38,145 bases of DNA from Oscillibacter valericigenes (GCF_021531915.1 NZ_JAFBIV010000017.1:1-38145); one strand, 5' to 3'; numbered from the stretch's first letter, positions 8,099 through 16,095 are shown. The notes: generated by a model not told the origin, from the sequence alone. Made by a program: numbers and translations.

Positions 8099-8337
8099 TT
8101 CTTCTTCCGGGGATAGGGCGTCGGCTCGTCCGTCAGGCCCACCAGGTAGTCCACGCTGACGCCGTAGAATTCTGCCAAGGTCACCACTGCATCCAGCGGA
8201 TATCGTGTCGTACCAATCTCATACTGTGAATAGGTATTCTGACTGACATGTAGGATCTTTGCCACATCTTCCTGTGTCAGTCCTCTATCCATACGAATGT
8301 CACGAATCCTGCCATATTTCAAGATTTCCGTTCGCAT
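8095..8337 (-). CDS. XRE-family HTH regulator coupled to comF
   Basis: This is an 80-residue DNA-binding protein made of little more than one HTH_3 (Cro/C1) domain: IRDIRMDRGLTQEDVAKILH, then VSQNTYSQYEIGTTRYP as the recognition helix region, then LAEFYGVSVDYLVGLTDE. The YGVSVDYLVG ending is typical of small Firmicutes regulators. The ribosome site is AGGTGATGAG before the ATG. Its stop overlaps comF, which suggests shared expression and possibly regulation of comF. A 17-bp inverted repeat lies upstream, suggesting autoregulation. Targets are unknown. Confidence 0.88.
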   Translation of the reverse strand: MRTEILKYGRIRDIRMDRGLTQEDVAKILHVSQNTYSQYEIGTTRYPLDAVVTLAEFYGVSVDYLVGLTDEPTPYPRKKK

Positions 8338-8356
8338 ATACTCATCACCTAAGTTG

Positions 8357-8381
8357 AGTATATGTATCTGAAATCCAGATA
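8357..8381 (-). promoter_or_regulatory. Candidate -10 box and operator upstream of the XRE gene
   Basis: The inverted repeat TATCTG-AAATC-CAGATA (8365-8381) lies just upstream of a minus-strand TATACT (8357-8362) with a poor -35. The repeat covers the spacer and the -35 side, a usual place for a repressor. Autoregulation is inferred. Confidence 0.4.
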
Positions 8382-8419
8382 AATTTGTTTATCGTATTTC
8401 TAGATATTACATTATGTTT

Positions 8420-8987
8420 CGCAGGCTCCCTGCGGGGGATGCACCCCCCATTTTTCTTTAAAAAAGAAAAACGGGCCGTGCACGGTCCAAAAAGAAATGT
8501 CCCGCCGCTACGGCGGGAGTCGTTCTGGTCGGTGCGGCCATAACTTGCAGCCTTGTACCGGGTGCGCTATTCCCTTGCAAAACAGAGATGGTGCTTCCCC
8601 GCATTTTTGGGCGTGGTGCTGCTTTCGGGGCGGTTATCGCACGGCCTGTCCTTCTGGCCCCGCTGCCGCTGCCCGGATGCGCCAGGGTAGCGGCAGCGAA
8701 AAGCAACGCTGGTCCATACGTCTACCACCCCGAAAGCAAGTCGGAACTCTCACATGCGGCGGCGTTCTATCCCGGTTCCGCCCATGTCCGGCGCACCCGG
8801 CAGAAGGCCATCAGCTTACACGGGCACCGGTCACGGCAACTCCCGTTTTGCGCAAATAAGGCGCAGGGCCAAGCCCTGCGCCGGTTTTGCGCCAAAACAT
8901 CTTTTCTTTTGACCGTGAACGGCCATTTTCTTTTCGATGGTTCGAAAAGAAAATGGGGGTTCATTCCAGCACGGCAAAGCCGTGCGT
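8420..8987. repeat. Non-coding element with imperfect terminal inverted repeats and internal hairpins
   Basis: The 680-bp gap between the XRE gene and recD2 holds no convincing gene. Its two ends are imperfect inverted copies of each other. The complement of 8440-8500 aligns with 8897-8961, sharing ACAT, a T/C-rich tract, GACCGTG-A/C-ACGGCC, a second TTTTCTTTT tract, AAAGAAAA and TGGGGG. Each end is closed by a short hairpin (8420-8434 and 8969-8985). The right arm also holds a perfect 15-bp inverted repeat with a TGGT loop (8923-8956). Inside are further helices: 8501-8517 (7 bp), 8621-8630 with 8728-8737 (10 bp, long range), 8661-8698 (14 bp, one G-T pair) and 8860-8882 (10 bp). This fits a MITE-like mobile element or a large structured RNA. 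The short frames inside look spurious. Confidence 0.6.
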
Positions 8988-9017
8988 CGTCCCCGCCGCA
9001 GCGGACATCCCGCAGGC

Positions 9018-11222
9018 TCACTCCTTGCTGTGCGCCAGCCTCCACCGGAGGCCAGAGTATCTCCTCTGCTGGCGGTCATTCTCCGCCATGGCCCGCAGGG
9101 CGGCATCGTCGCCCACCACGATCAGCAGCTCCCTGGCCCGGGTCAGGGCCGTGTACAGCACGCCCCGCACCATGAGAGAGGGTGCCGCCGGCATGGCGGC
9201 CAGCACCACGCAGGGGTACTCGCTGCCCTGGGCCTTGTGGACGGTCTGGGCGTAGGCCAGATCCACCTCATTCAGCATCTCCACAGAATAGGTGGCCGTT
9301 CTGCCGTCAAAATCCACCGCCAGCCACTCCCCGGAGGGGTCGATCTGCAAAATGCGGCCCACGTCGCCGTTAAACATCCCGGTGCCCACGGTTCCGTCGG
9401 CCTTGGCCCACACCACGTCGTAGTCGTTCCGGGTCTGCATGATGCGGTCTCCCTCCCGGAACAGCCGGTCGCCCCACTGGAGCTCCCGCTTCTCCGGCGT
9501 CCTGGGATTCACCGCGTTCTGCAGCAGCCGGTTCAGGTTGACGGTCCCCGTGGGGCCCTTCCGGGTGGGGGTCAGGACCTGAATGTTCTCCACGGGGATA
9601 CCCATTTTCTCCGGCAGCCGGGTCTGGCACAGCTCCACCACCGTGCTCATGGCCCGCTGGCCATCCCGGCGGCAGAGGAAGAAGTAGTCCCCCTGGTTGC
9701 TGTCCATCCGGGGCGGCTCCCCCAGGTTCACCGCGTGGGCGTTGCGGATGATGGCGGACTGCTCCGCCTGGCGGAACACCTCCCGCAGGAAGACGGTCTC
9801 GATGCGCCCGCTGCGGATCAGGTCGGAGAACACGTTGCCCGCCCCCACGGAGGGCAGCTGGTCCGCGTCCCCCACCAGCACCAGCCGGGTGCCGGGCCGC
9901 AGGGCCCGCAGCAGCGCGGAAAAGAGGCTCAGATCCACCATGGACATCTCGTCCACAATGACGGCGTCCGCCTCCAGGGGCTCCTTTTCGTTTTTCTGGA
10001 AGGTCACCTGATGGGTGATGTCATTCCAGCTCATGCCCAGCAGTCGGTGGACCGTCTGGGCCTCCATGTTCGTCAGCTCGCTCATGCGCTTGGCCGCCCG
10101 CCCGGTGGGAGCCGCCAGCACAATGTCCAGCCCCATCTTCCGGAACAGGGCCACGATGCCCCGCACCGTGGTGGTCTTGCCGGTGCCGGGGCCGCCGGTG
10201 AGGATGATGACGCCCCGCTCCGCCGCCAGCCGCACCGCCTGACGCTGCTGGGGGGCGTAGGTGATACCGGCCTCCGCCTCGATCTCCGCCAGAGTCCGGT
10301 CGGCCTGCCGGCTCTTGTCGGCCTCCACCTCCAGCAGCTTGTTCAGCCGCAGGCAGGCGGAGGTCTCCGCCTCCCACAGGCGGCGGAGGTAACAGGCGTC
10401 CTCGCCGGATACCCGCTCCTGCACCACGGCCCGCCGCTCCGTCAGATCGTCCAGGGCCTGCTCCACCAGTTCCTCGCCGCAGTCCAGCAGGCGGCAGGTG
10501 GCCGCCACCAGCTTGCCCCGGGGCAGGAACACATGGCCGTTGTTTTCGTTGTGGGATAGTTCGAAGGTCAGCGCCGCCTGGAGCCGCTCCCGGCTCTCCA
10601 GAGAGAAGCCCATGCTCATGGCGATCTCGTCGGTGACGGAGAACTCCACCCCGCAGATATCGTTGGACAGGAGATAGGGGTTGTCCCGCACCATCTCCAG
10701 CGCCGCGTCGCCGTACTGCTGCCGCAGCTGGATGGCCAGGGCCGGCGGCAGCTGGTACTGGCCCAGGAAGGCCATGAGCCGCCGCAGCCCCATGTGCTGC
10801 CGGAAGCTCTCGGCGATCTCCTGGGCCTTTTTCGCCGTGATGCCGCGGATACAGCTCAGCCGCTCCGGTTCCCGCTCCAGAATGTCCAGGGTGTCCGCGC
10901 CGAAGCGGTCCACGATCCGCTGGGCGGTGGCGGGGCCCACGCCCTTGCAGATGCCGGAGGCCAGGTAGCTCAAAATCTCCTCCTCATCCTCCGGCAGAGA
11001 CCGATCCAGCTCCAAGGCCTTCAGCTGCTCCCCGTGCTGGGGGTGGGTCTCCCACACGCCGGAGACCGCCAGATGCTCCCCCGGCGCCACGCAGGGGATG
11101 CACCCCACCACGGTGACGACCTCGCCTTCCTCCGTCAGGAGGCGCAGGACCGTATAGCCGTTCTCGGCGTTTTGAAAGATCACACTATGTACGGTGCCCT
11201 CGCAGGCCGTCAGCTCTTCCAT
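9018..11222 (-). CDS. recD2: ATP-dependent RecD2-like DNA helicase
   Basis: This is a 734-residue superfamily 1B 5'-3' helicase of the RecD2 type, which acts in DNA repair without RecBC. An OB-like N-terminal part (GTVHSVIFQNAENGYTVLRL) is followed by helix-hairpin-helix repeats (YLASGICKGVGPATAQRIVD at about 86-105, then LSCIRGITAKKAQEI). The motor has Walker A LTGGPGTGKTTTV at about 341-353, Walker B VIVDEMSMVDLSL, and motifs further on including LVLVGDADQLPSVGAGNV and AYAQTVHKAQGSEYPCVVL (motif VI region). Its length matches the family and the C-terminus appears complete, so the neighbouring repeat element has not cut it. The ATG at 11222 lies 11 bp after the stop of the upstream 107-residue gene, consistent with cotranscription. 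Confidence 0.95.
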   Translation of the reverse strand: MEELTACEGTVHSVIFQNAENGYTVLRLLTEEGEVVTVVGCIPCVAPGEHLAVSGVWETHPQHGEQLKALELDRSLPEDEEEILSYLASGICKGVGPATAQRIVDRFGADTLDILEREPERLSCIRGITAKKAQEIAESFRQHMGLRRLMAFLGQYQLPPALAIQLRQQYGDAALEMVRDNPYLLSNDICGVEFSVTDEIAMSMGFSLESRERLQAALTFELSHNENNGHVFLPRGKLVAATCRLLDCGEELVEQALDDLTERRAVVQERVSGEDACYLRRLWEAETSACLRLNKLLEVEADKSRQADRTLAEIEAEAGITYAPQQRQAVRLAAERGVIILTGGPGTGKTTTVRGIVALFRKMGLDIVLAAPTGRAAKRMSELTNMEAQTVHRLLGMSWNDITHQVTFQKNEKEPLEADAVIVDEMSMVDLSLFSALLRALRPGTRLVLVGDADQLPSVGAGNVFSDLIRSGRIETVFLREVFRQAEQSAIIRNAHAVNLGEPPRMDSNQGDYFFLCRRDGQRAMSTVVELCQTRLPEKMGIPVENIQVLTPTRKGPTGTVNLNRLLQNAVNPRTPEKRELQWGDRLFREGDRIMQTRNDYDVVWAKADGTVGTGMFNGDVGRILQIDPSGEWLAVDFDGRTATYSVEMLNEVDLAYAQTVHKAQGSEYPCVVLAAMPAAPSLMVRGVLYTALTRARELLIVVGDDAALRAMAENDRQQRRYSGLRWRLAHSKE

Positions 11223-11233
11223 GTCCTACTTCC

Positions 11234-11557
11234 TTACTTCACTTGAAATTCTTTCGCGTCCACGACCTCCGCGTCCTTCTCCCGGTCCGCCAGATAGTTG
11301 GCCAGGGCCCGGGCGTCCTCCGTCAATCCGCAGTCCACCAGCACGATTTTGGCTCCCGGCAGCCGTCCCTGGACCCGCCGCAGTTCCCGCACGTCCGCCT
11401 CCATAGCCAGGGCCTCTCCCCGCAGGGGCAGCACCAGCAAAAGGCCGGGGACCGTGGGCCGCCCGGCGTGGAGCAATGCGCCCGCCACCATCCAAACCAC
11501 CGTGGTCAGCCCCACGGCGGACAGAAACGCGATCAGCCCGTCTTGCAGCAATACCAT
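11234..11557 (-). CDS. Membrane-anchored small protein of unknown function
   Basis: This is a 107-residue protein with one N-terminal hydrophobic segment (about 5-29) and a probable second short one (LLLVLPLRG, about 38-46), followed by a soluble C-terminal half of about 60 residues. The soluble part includes VRELRRVQGRLPGAKIVLVD and YLADREKDAEVVD, giving an alpha/beta impression. The ATG at 11557 has GAGGTGA at proper spacing. It lies immediately upstream of recD2 on the same strand. I do not recognise a family, and a link to RecD2 rests on adjacency alone. Confidence 0.65.
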   Translation of the reverse strand: MVLLQDGLIAFLSAVGLTTVVWMVAGALLHAGRPTVPGLLLVLPLRGEALAMEADVRELRRVQGRLPGAKIVLVDCGLTEDARALANYLADREKDAEVVDAKEFQVK

Positions 11558-11650
11558 CCCAAATCACCTCACGGTATCGTATGCCGTCCAGGTAAGGATG
11601 GTGATAGTTCCGTCTTGCTTACGCGGCGGTCATCGTATGGACTGTTATGC

Positions 11651-11881
11651 TTATTCCGATTCCTTTTTCTCCAACAATTTGTCCAGTCTCTCCTCCAGAC
11701 AGTGCACCTTCCATAGGAGGTACCCCACCAAGCCAGCCAAAACTGCCACCAGCAGAAACAAGAGCAGGAATACCAGCGACTGCCGTGTCATACCAGCAAA
11801 AATAACCGCTAAAAAAACGAGAGCCAGCGCAGTCAACCCTGTTAAAATAGTCTCGAGAATCGTGCCTTTTATTTTACCCAC
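11651..11881 (-). CDS. Small two-helix membrane protein, paralogue of the next gene upstream
   Basis: The likely start is a GTG at 11881 with GGGAG eight bases upstream, giving 76 residues; upstream in-frame codons overlap the neighbouring gene and encode unlikely Gly/Arg-rich sequence. Two hydrophobic helices lie at about 12-30 and 35-55, followed by the charged amphipathic tail CLEERLDKLLEKKESE. The upstream gene ends in a near-identical tail (VEQNLDKLLEEKEREN) after two similar helices, so the two appear to be tandem duplicates. Only 2 bp separate the upstream stop from this GTG. The function is unknown; the tail looks like a short coiled coil or interaction handle. Confidence 0.62.
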   Translation of the reverse strand: MGKIKGTILETILTGLTALALVFLAVIFAGMTRQSLVFLLLFLLVAVLAGLVGYLLWKVHCLEERLDKLLEKKESE

Positions 11882-11883
11882 GG

Positions 11884-12099
11884 TCAGTTCTCCCTCTCTT
11901 TCTCCTCCAGCAGCTTGTCCAAATTTTGCTCTACCCGGCCCAGCTTTTCCAACACGCAGGCCAGCAGAGCGACCACAACCCCCGCCGCCAGCAGAGCGGC
12001 GATGAACCATACTGCATCACCTAATACCGCCCCCAGCAGCATCAGCAGCGCATAAGCCAGAATGCTGAAGCCAGCCAGATACATCAAAAATGTACCCAT
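11884..12099 (-). CDS. Small two-helix membrane protein following ybeY
   Basis: The ATG at 12099, with GGGAGG six bases upstream, gives 71 residues and lies directly behind the ybeY stop at 12101. Two hydrophobic helices (about 4-24 and 27-47) are followed by LEKLGRVEQNLDKLLEEKE. A longer in-frame start inside ybeY would add Arg/Trp-rich residues and has no ribosome site. The position after ybeY is where Firmicutes often carry dgkA, a small three-helix diacylglycerol/undecaprenol kinase. This protein is shorter and lacks the DgkA signature, so it is not called dgkA. Confidence 0.66.
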   Translation of the reverse strand: MGTFLMYLAGFSILAYALLMLLGAVLGDAVWFIAALLAAGVVVALLACVLEKLGRVEQNLDKLLEEKEREN

Positions 12100-12100
12100 T

Positions 12101-12601
12101 TCAATCCTCCCGCGTAATCCCCAGCTCCGCCAGGATGGCCTCCTCCCGGGCCCGCATCTGCTGCTTCTGTGGACCTTCGTCCAGGTGGTCATAGCCTAGC
12201 AGATGCAGCACCGAATGGGTCACTAAGTACGCCAACTCCCGCTGGCGGGAATGTCCATATTCTTTCGCCTGGGCGTCCACATGCTCCATGGAGATCACCA
12301 TGTCCCCCAGGGGCACCAGCCCGGTGCCGGGATCCGCGTCCTCCTCCGTGGGTACCTCCCCAGGCGTCAGGTCAAACTCGGGAAAGCTCAGTACATCCGT
12401 GGCCCGGTCCACCTCCCGCATGTCCAGATTGATCTGGCGAATGTTCTCGTCATCGGTCAGCAGCACGTCCACCTCACAGGCAGCCGTGACGCCCTCCGCC
12501 GCCAGGGCAGTGCGGATGACCTTGCGGATCAAGGCGCAGCGGTCCTTGCTGTCCGCCCCCGGCACGTCAGAAGTGATTGGTATATAATGCTTTTTAGCCA
12601 T
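12101..12601 (-). CDS. ybeY: Endoribonuclease YbeY (rRNA maturation)
   Basis: YbeY is a zinc endoribonuclease needed for 16S rRNA 3'-end maturation and ribosome quality control. The 166-residue protein has the conserved TDVLSFPEFD stretch (about 68-77) and the zinc motif THSVLHLLGYDH, giving His129, His133 and His139. The central DMVISMEHV strand is also typical. Its ATG shares one base with the phoH stop (TAATG at 12599-12603), a tight coupling seen in many genomes. Confidence 0.96.
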   Translation of the reverse strand: MAKKHYIPITSDVPGADSKDRCALIRKVIRTALAAEGVTAACEVDVLLTDDENIRQINLDMREVDRATDVLSFPEFDLTPGEVPTEEDADPGTGLVPLGDMVISMEHVDAQAKEYGHSRQRELAYLVTHSVLHLLGYDHLDEGPQKQQMRAREEAILAELGITRED

Positions 12602-13572
12602 TATCTTGTCCCTTTCCCGTTTTTCCGATTGGCGTCCCGCTCATAGGCCTCCACGATGCGCTGGACCATGACATGGCGCACCACGTCGGCGTTGGTCAGC
12701 TCGCAGATGCCGATGCCCTCCACGTTCTTCAGCACCCGCATGGCCTCCCGCAGGCCGGAGGGCTTGCCGTCCGGCAGGTCGATCTGGGTCACGTCGCCGG
12801 TGATGACGATTTTGGAGCCGAAGCCCAGGCGGGTCAGGAACATCTTCATCTGCTCCCGGCTTGTGTTCTGGGCCTCGTCCAGGATGATGAAGCTGTCGTC
12901 CAGGGTCCGGCCGCGCATATAGGCCAGGGGCGCCACCTCGATGTTGCCCCGCTCCAGGTACTTCTGGTAGGTCTCCGCCCCCAGCATGTCGAACAGGGCG
13001 TCGTACAGGGGCCGCAGGTACGGGTCCACCTTGCTCTGCAGGTCGCCGGGCAGGAAGCCCAGCCGCTCACCAGCCTCCACAGCGGGACGGGTCAGGATGA
13101 TGCGGTTCACCTGCTTGTCCCGGAAAGCCTGGACGGCGGCGGCCACGGCAAGGTAGGTCTTGCCGGTACCCGCCGGGCCCACGCCGATGGTGATGGTGTT
13201 TTTCAGCACGGAGTTGATATACTCCTTCTGGCCGATGGTCTTGGGCTTGATGGGACGGCCCTTGGCGGAGATGCACAGCACGTCGCCGGTGAGCTCCGTG
13301 ATCTGCTCCTCCTTTCCGGACCGCACCAGCCCGATGACATAGCGGACATTCTGCTCCCCGATGGCCTCTCCCCGGGAGGACAGGGTCAGCAAGGCCTGAA
13401 TGGCCTTGCAGGCCAGCATAGTGTCCTCCGGCTCACCAGAGACCCGCAGTTCCCCGTCCCGGTTCACCACGGTGACAGAAAACTCCTGCTCCAGCAGACG
13501 GATATTCTCGTCGAAGGACCCGAAGATGTTGACGGCCTGTTCCAGCCGCTCAATGCTGATTCTCTGTTCCAA
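12601..13572 (-). CDS. phoH: PhoH-like ATPase (YbeZ)
   Basis: This is a 323-residue PhoH-family P-loop ATPase, often encoded with YbeY and thought to act in RNA metabolism. Walker A GPAGTGKTYLA lies at about 132-142, Walker B SFIILDEAQN at about 228-237, and VITGDVTQIDLPDG further on is the sensor/arginine region typical of the family. The N-terminal ~70 residues form a KH-like segment. Translation appears to start at TTG (13572) behind GGAG, 18 bp downstream of the yqfD stop. The yqfC-yqfD-phoH-ybeY order is the usual Firmicutes operon. Confidence 0.95.
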   Translation of the reverse strand: MEQRISIERLEQAVNIFGSFDENIRLLEQEFSVTVVNRDGELRVSGEPEDTMLACKAIQALLTLSSRGEAIGEQNVRYVIGLVRSGKEEQITELTGDVLCISAKGRPIKPKTIGQKEYINSVLKNTITIGVGPAGTGKTYLAVAAAVQAFRDKQVNRIILTRPAVEAGERLGFLPGDLQSKVDPYLRPLYDALFDMLGAETYQKYLERGNIEVAPLAYMRGRTLDDSFIILDEAQNTSREQMKMFLTRLGFGSKIVITGDVTQIDLPDGKPSGLREAMRVLKNVEGIGICELTNADVVRHVMVQRIVEAYERDANRKNGKGTR

Positions 13573-13590
13573 AATTCACTTCACTCCAGT

Positions 13591-14793
13591 TCATGACGGG
13601 CCGCTGCCCGATTCCTCTGTCAAAATAGGGACCCGTTCCCCAATTTCCTCCACGCACTCCGCCGATAGTGTCACCGTCAGCACACCGCCCCTTTTCCGGG
13701 AGGTGCAGAGGGTGGATGCGATCTCCCCGTAGGGCGCCACCTCTGTTTCCAGCTGTTGGGTCAGAATACGCTCTCCCAGCCGTCCCGCCCGGACCGGGTC
13801 CAACCGGACCTCCGCCGTTTCATAAAAGCGGCAGGTGTCCGTCACCAGCGTCACCGGCAGGGCAATGCCCAGCAGGGACCAGAAGGATCTTTTTGTTATT
13901 TTATCATAGTTTGCCCCTTCGATGCTACTATTTGAAAAGAATTTTACCCGCCGTTTTCCAAGTACCAGGGAGACCAGCTTTTTTTCCTTTCCGGTATACT
14001 GCTTCTCCTGCCCGGTCAGGGCGATGTCCGTGGTCAGTGTGTGCCAGGTACGGGCCTCCACGGAGCCCATTCCCGCCAGCACCCGGGCGCCGAAGGTGTC
14101 CAAGTCCTCCACACCGGAGATCAGCAGCTGTCCCTGGGTCACGGATGTCCCCGTTGGCACACTGGCCCTGCCGTTGAGGGCGTGGACCTTCAGCACCAGC
14201 CCGTCCCTGCGGGCCACCACGTTGGAGGGCGTCCGCTCATCCACCATCTCCGGGACGGGGACCCGCTCCCGCACCTGCACATAGGCCCGGCAGCCGGAGA
14301 CGTTGACTGCTAGCCAGCACAGCTCCGGGATGTCCAGCAGCACCTGGTTCCGCAGTCCCTCGCCGTCCAGTGCCAGTCCAAAGCTGCCGATGCCCACCCC
14401 GTGCCGCTCCAGCGCCCGCAAAATTTCCTCCTCCGGCACGGTCTCATTGCCCTCGATCTCAAAATCCCAGACAAAAAAGGAGCCCAGAAACAGGGCCAGT
14501 CCGCATCCCACCAGCCCGATCAGCAGGGCCTGCCGTCGACGAAACCGCAGCAGGAAGAAAGGCGCGCCCTCCCGCCCCACCACCGTCAGGGCGCAGTCCA
14601 GCTTTTCCGCCGCCTGCCGCAGGACCCGGTAGTCCTGCCGGGAGACCCGGCAGGTAAAGGCGGTGGCGGACTCCCATTCCAGGTCCCAGAAGCTCAGGTT
14701 TCTGGCGCTGCACAGATTCAGCACCCGCTCCGGAAAGGCACACTCCGCCCGGATGCGCACCTGTCCCCGCAGGCGGTTCACCAGCCCCGTCAT
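13591..14793 (-). CDS. yqfD: Sporulation protein YqfD
   Basis: This is a 400-residue membrane protein of the YqfD family, made in the mother cell during sporulation in Bacillus. Visible are an N-terminal soluble part (RVLNLCSARNLSFWDLEW), one strong membrane helix at about 86-106 (LIGLVGCGLALFLGSFFVWD), a POTRA-like domain after it (FEIEGNETVPEEEILRALE) and a long extracytoplasmic region ending with a further hydrophobic stretch near FWSLLGIALPVTLV. The ATG at 14793 overlaps the yqfC stop (ATGA); a GTG at 14814 would place the start inside yqfC. Its exact role is unknown. Confidence 0.92.
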   Translation of the reverse strand: MTGLVNRLRGQVRIRAECAFPERVLNLCSARNLSFWDLEWESATAFTCRVSRQDYRVLRQAAEKLDCALTVVGREGAPFFLLRFRRRQALLIGLVGCGLALFLGSFFVWDFEIEGNETVPEEEILRALERHGVGIGSFGLALDGEGLRNQVLLDIPELCWLAVNVSGCRAYVQVRERVPVPEMVDERTPSNVVARRDGLVLKVHALNGRASVPTGTSVTQGQLLISGVEDLDTFGARVLAGMGSVEARTWHTLTTDIALTGQEKQYTGKEKKLVSLVLGKRRVKFFSNSSIEGANYDKITKRSFWSLLGIALPVTLVTDTCRFYETAEVRLDPVRAGRLGERILTQQLETEVAPYGEIASTLCTSRKRGGVLTVTLSAECVEEIGERVPILTEESGSGPS

Positions 14794-15092
14794 CCGCCCT
14801 TCACCTCCACCCACTCCACCGCCGCGATGCGGCCCCCGATGCGCAGCTCCTCCGCCGTCATGGCCAGCAGCGTCAGCCGCTCACCCCGGACCCGCAGGAC
14901 CCCCGCCGTGGTGTTGGCGTCGATCTGGGTGTCACTGTAAGCCAGGATGCCCGTGTGATGCTCCAGATACAGCTGGCGGCTGCCCACCATCTCCAGGTGG
15001 GGCAGCCCCGCCACCACGTCCGCCGGCAGGTCGAACAGCTCCGCCACGGCGCTGAGGACTCCACCCTCCCTGTCCTTTCGATTCCGCTCCAT
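14790..15092 (-). CDS. yqfC: Sporulation protein YqfC
   Basis: This is a 100-residue YqfC-family protein. It begins MERNRKDREGG and contains LFDLPADVVAGLPHLEMVG, the family core, and LLAMTAEELRIGGRIAAVEW near the end. It resembles the YabP/YqfC group of spore-coat or engulfment-associated proteins. The ATG at 15092 has GAGGTGA five bases upstream. It heads the minus-strand operon and is divergent from the ylbJ-like gene across about 90 bp. Confidence 0.9.
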   Translation of the reverse strand: MERNRKDREGGVLSAVAELFDLPADVVAGLPHLEMVGSRQLYLEHHTGILAYSDTQIDANTTAGVLRVRGERLTLLAMTAEELRIGGRIAAVEWVEVKGG

Positions 15093-15180
15093 TGCACTCA
15101 CCTCAGGAAACGCTATGCGAAACCAGGCCGAAACTTGCATGGTTTTCCCCGTCCCGGCATAGGCTTTCCCGGTGATTGAT

Positions 15181-16095
15181 ATGAAAAAACGCGGTCGGAC
15201 CGACCTGTTTCTGATCCTGTGCGGCATTTTGATCTGGTTTCTGACGGATGCTGCCCGCATCCGCGCCCAGGCGGCGGAGGCCCTGCTCCTTTGCGGGAAA
15301 TCCGTGATCCCGGCCCTGTTCCCCTTTCTGGTGGTCTCCTCCCTGTTGATCGCCCTGGGCTTCGGGGAGTGGGTCTCACCGTATCTGGCAGGGCTGATGA
15401 CGCCCCTGTTCCGTCTGCCGGGCCTTGCCAGCAGCGCCCTGTTGCTGGGGCTGGTGGGGGGATACCCCATCGGCGCCCAGACGGCGGCGGACCTGTACCG
15501 CCAGCATCTGCTGACCCGGCAGGAGGCGGAACGGCTGCTGACCTTCTGCAACAACTCCAACCCGGTGTTCCTCATCAGCGTGCTGGGGGTCGGCGTCTTC
15601 GGCAGTGTCCGGACGGGGGTGGCGCTGTGGCTGGTCCATGTTCTTTCGGCTCTGCTGGTGGGCCTGCTGTTCCGGGGCCACGGGAAAACCGCGGACCGAC
15701 GGCAAGCGCCGTCCATCGCCTGCCGGGCCGTGTCCCTGCCCGCCGCTCTGGTGGCGGCGGTGCGGAACTCCGCCGGGGGGATGCTGTCGGTCTGCGCCTT
15801 CGTCACCCTCTTCTATGTGGTGGCCGCACCGCTGGAAGCCCTGGGTCCTCACCTGGGCACCGCCCTGGTTGGGGTGGTGGAGCTGTTCTCCCTGACCCCG
15901 CTGCTGACGCCCGACTTTTTTGGCTTCGTGCTGGCTGCCGGCTGCGCGGGCTGGGGCGGGCTGTCGGTTCTGTGCCAGACAGCGGCGGTGCTGGAGGGCA
16001 CGGAGCTGGCTCTGCGGCCCTGCCTGCTGGGGAAGCTGGCCCAGGGGCTCCTATCCGCCCTGCTGGCCGTCCCGGTATGGGCATATCTGCTGTAA
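15181..16095 (+). CDS. ylbJ: YlbJ-like sporulation membrane protein
   Basis: This is a 304-residue polytopic membrane protein with nucleoside-recognition (Gate) features: KSVIPALFPFLVVSSLLIALG, then GLVGGYPIGAQTAADLY and FCNNSNPVFLISVLGVGVFG, which are the conserved signatures of YlbJ-type sporulation proteins. About eight hydrophobic segments are visible. In Bacillus ylbJ is a mother-cell sporulation gene needed for spore maturation. The ATG at 15181 is preferred, with GGTGA five bases before it; a GTG at 15172 would add three residues. It is transcribed away from yqfC and followed by a strong terminator. SpoIIIA-like or nucleoside-transport roles are less likely. Confidence 0.82.
   Translation: MKKRGRTDLFLILCGILIWFLTDAARIRAQAAEALLLCGKSVIPALFPFLVVSSLLIALGFGEWVSPYLAGLMTPLFRLPGLASSALLLGLVGGYPIGAQTAADLYRQHLLTRQEAERLLTFCNNSNPVFLISVLGVGVFGSVRTGVALWLVHVLSALLVGLLFRGHGKTADRRQAPSIACRAVSLPAALVAAVRNSAGGMLSVCAFVTLFYVVAAPLEALGPHLGTALVGVVELFSLTPLLTPDFFGFVLAAGCAGWGGLSVLCQTAAVLEGTELALRPCLLGKLAQGLLSALLAVPVWAYLL

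Noticed and set aside
8458..8859. Small open frames on both strands inside the inverted-repeat element
   Set aside because: They overlap hairpins, are Arg/Ala/Pro-rich and have no ribosome sites.
8937..10559. A 540-residue open frame antisense to recD2
   Set aside because: It is Gly/His/Leu/Gln-rich with no domain, and arises from the GC-rich codon use of recD2 on the other strand.
11884..12099. Calling the gene after ybeY dgkA
   Set aside because: The protein has two rather than three helices and lacks the conserved acidic and Asn residues of DgkA.
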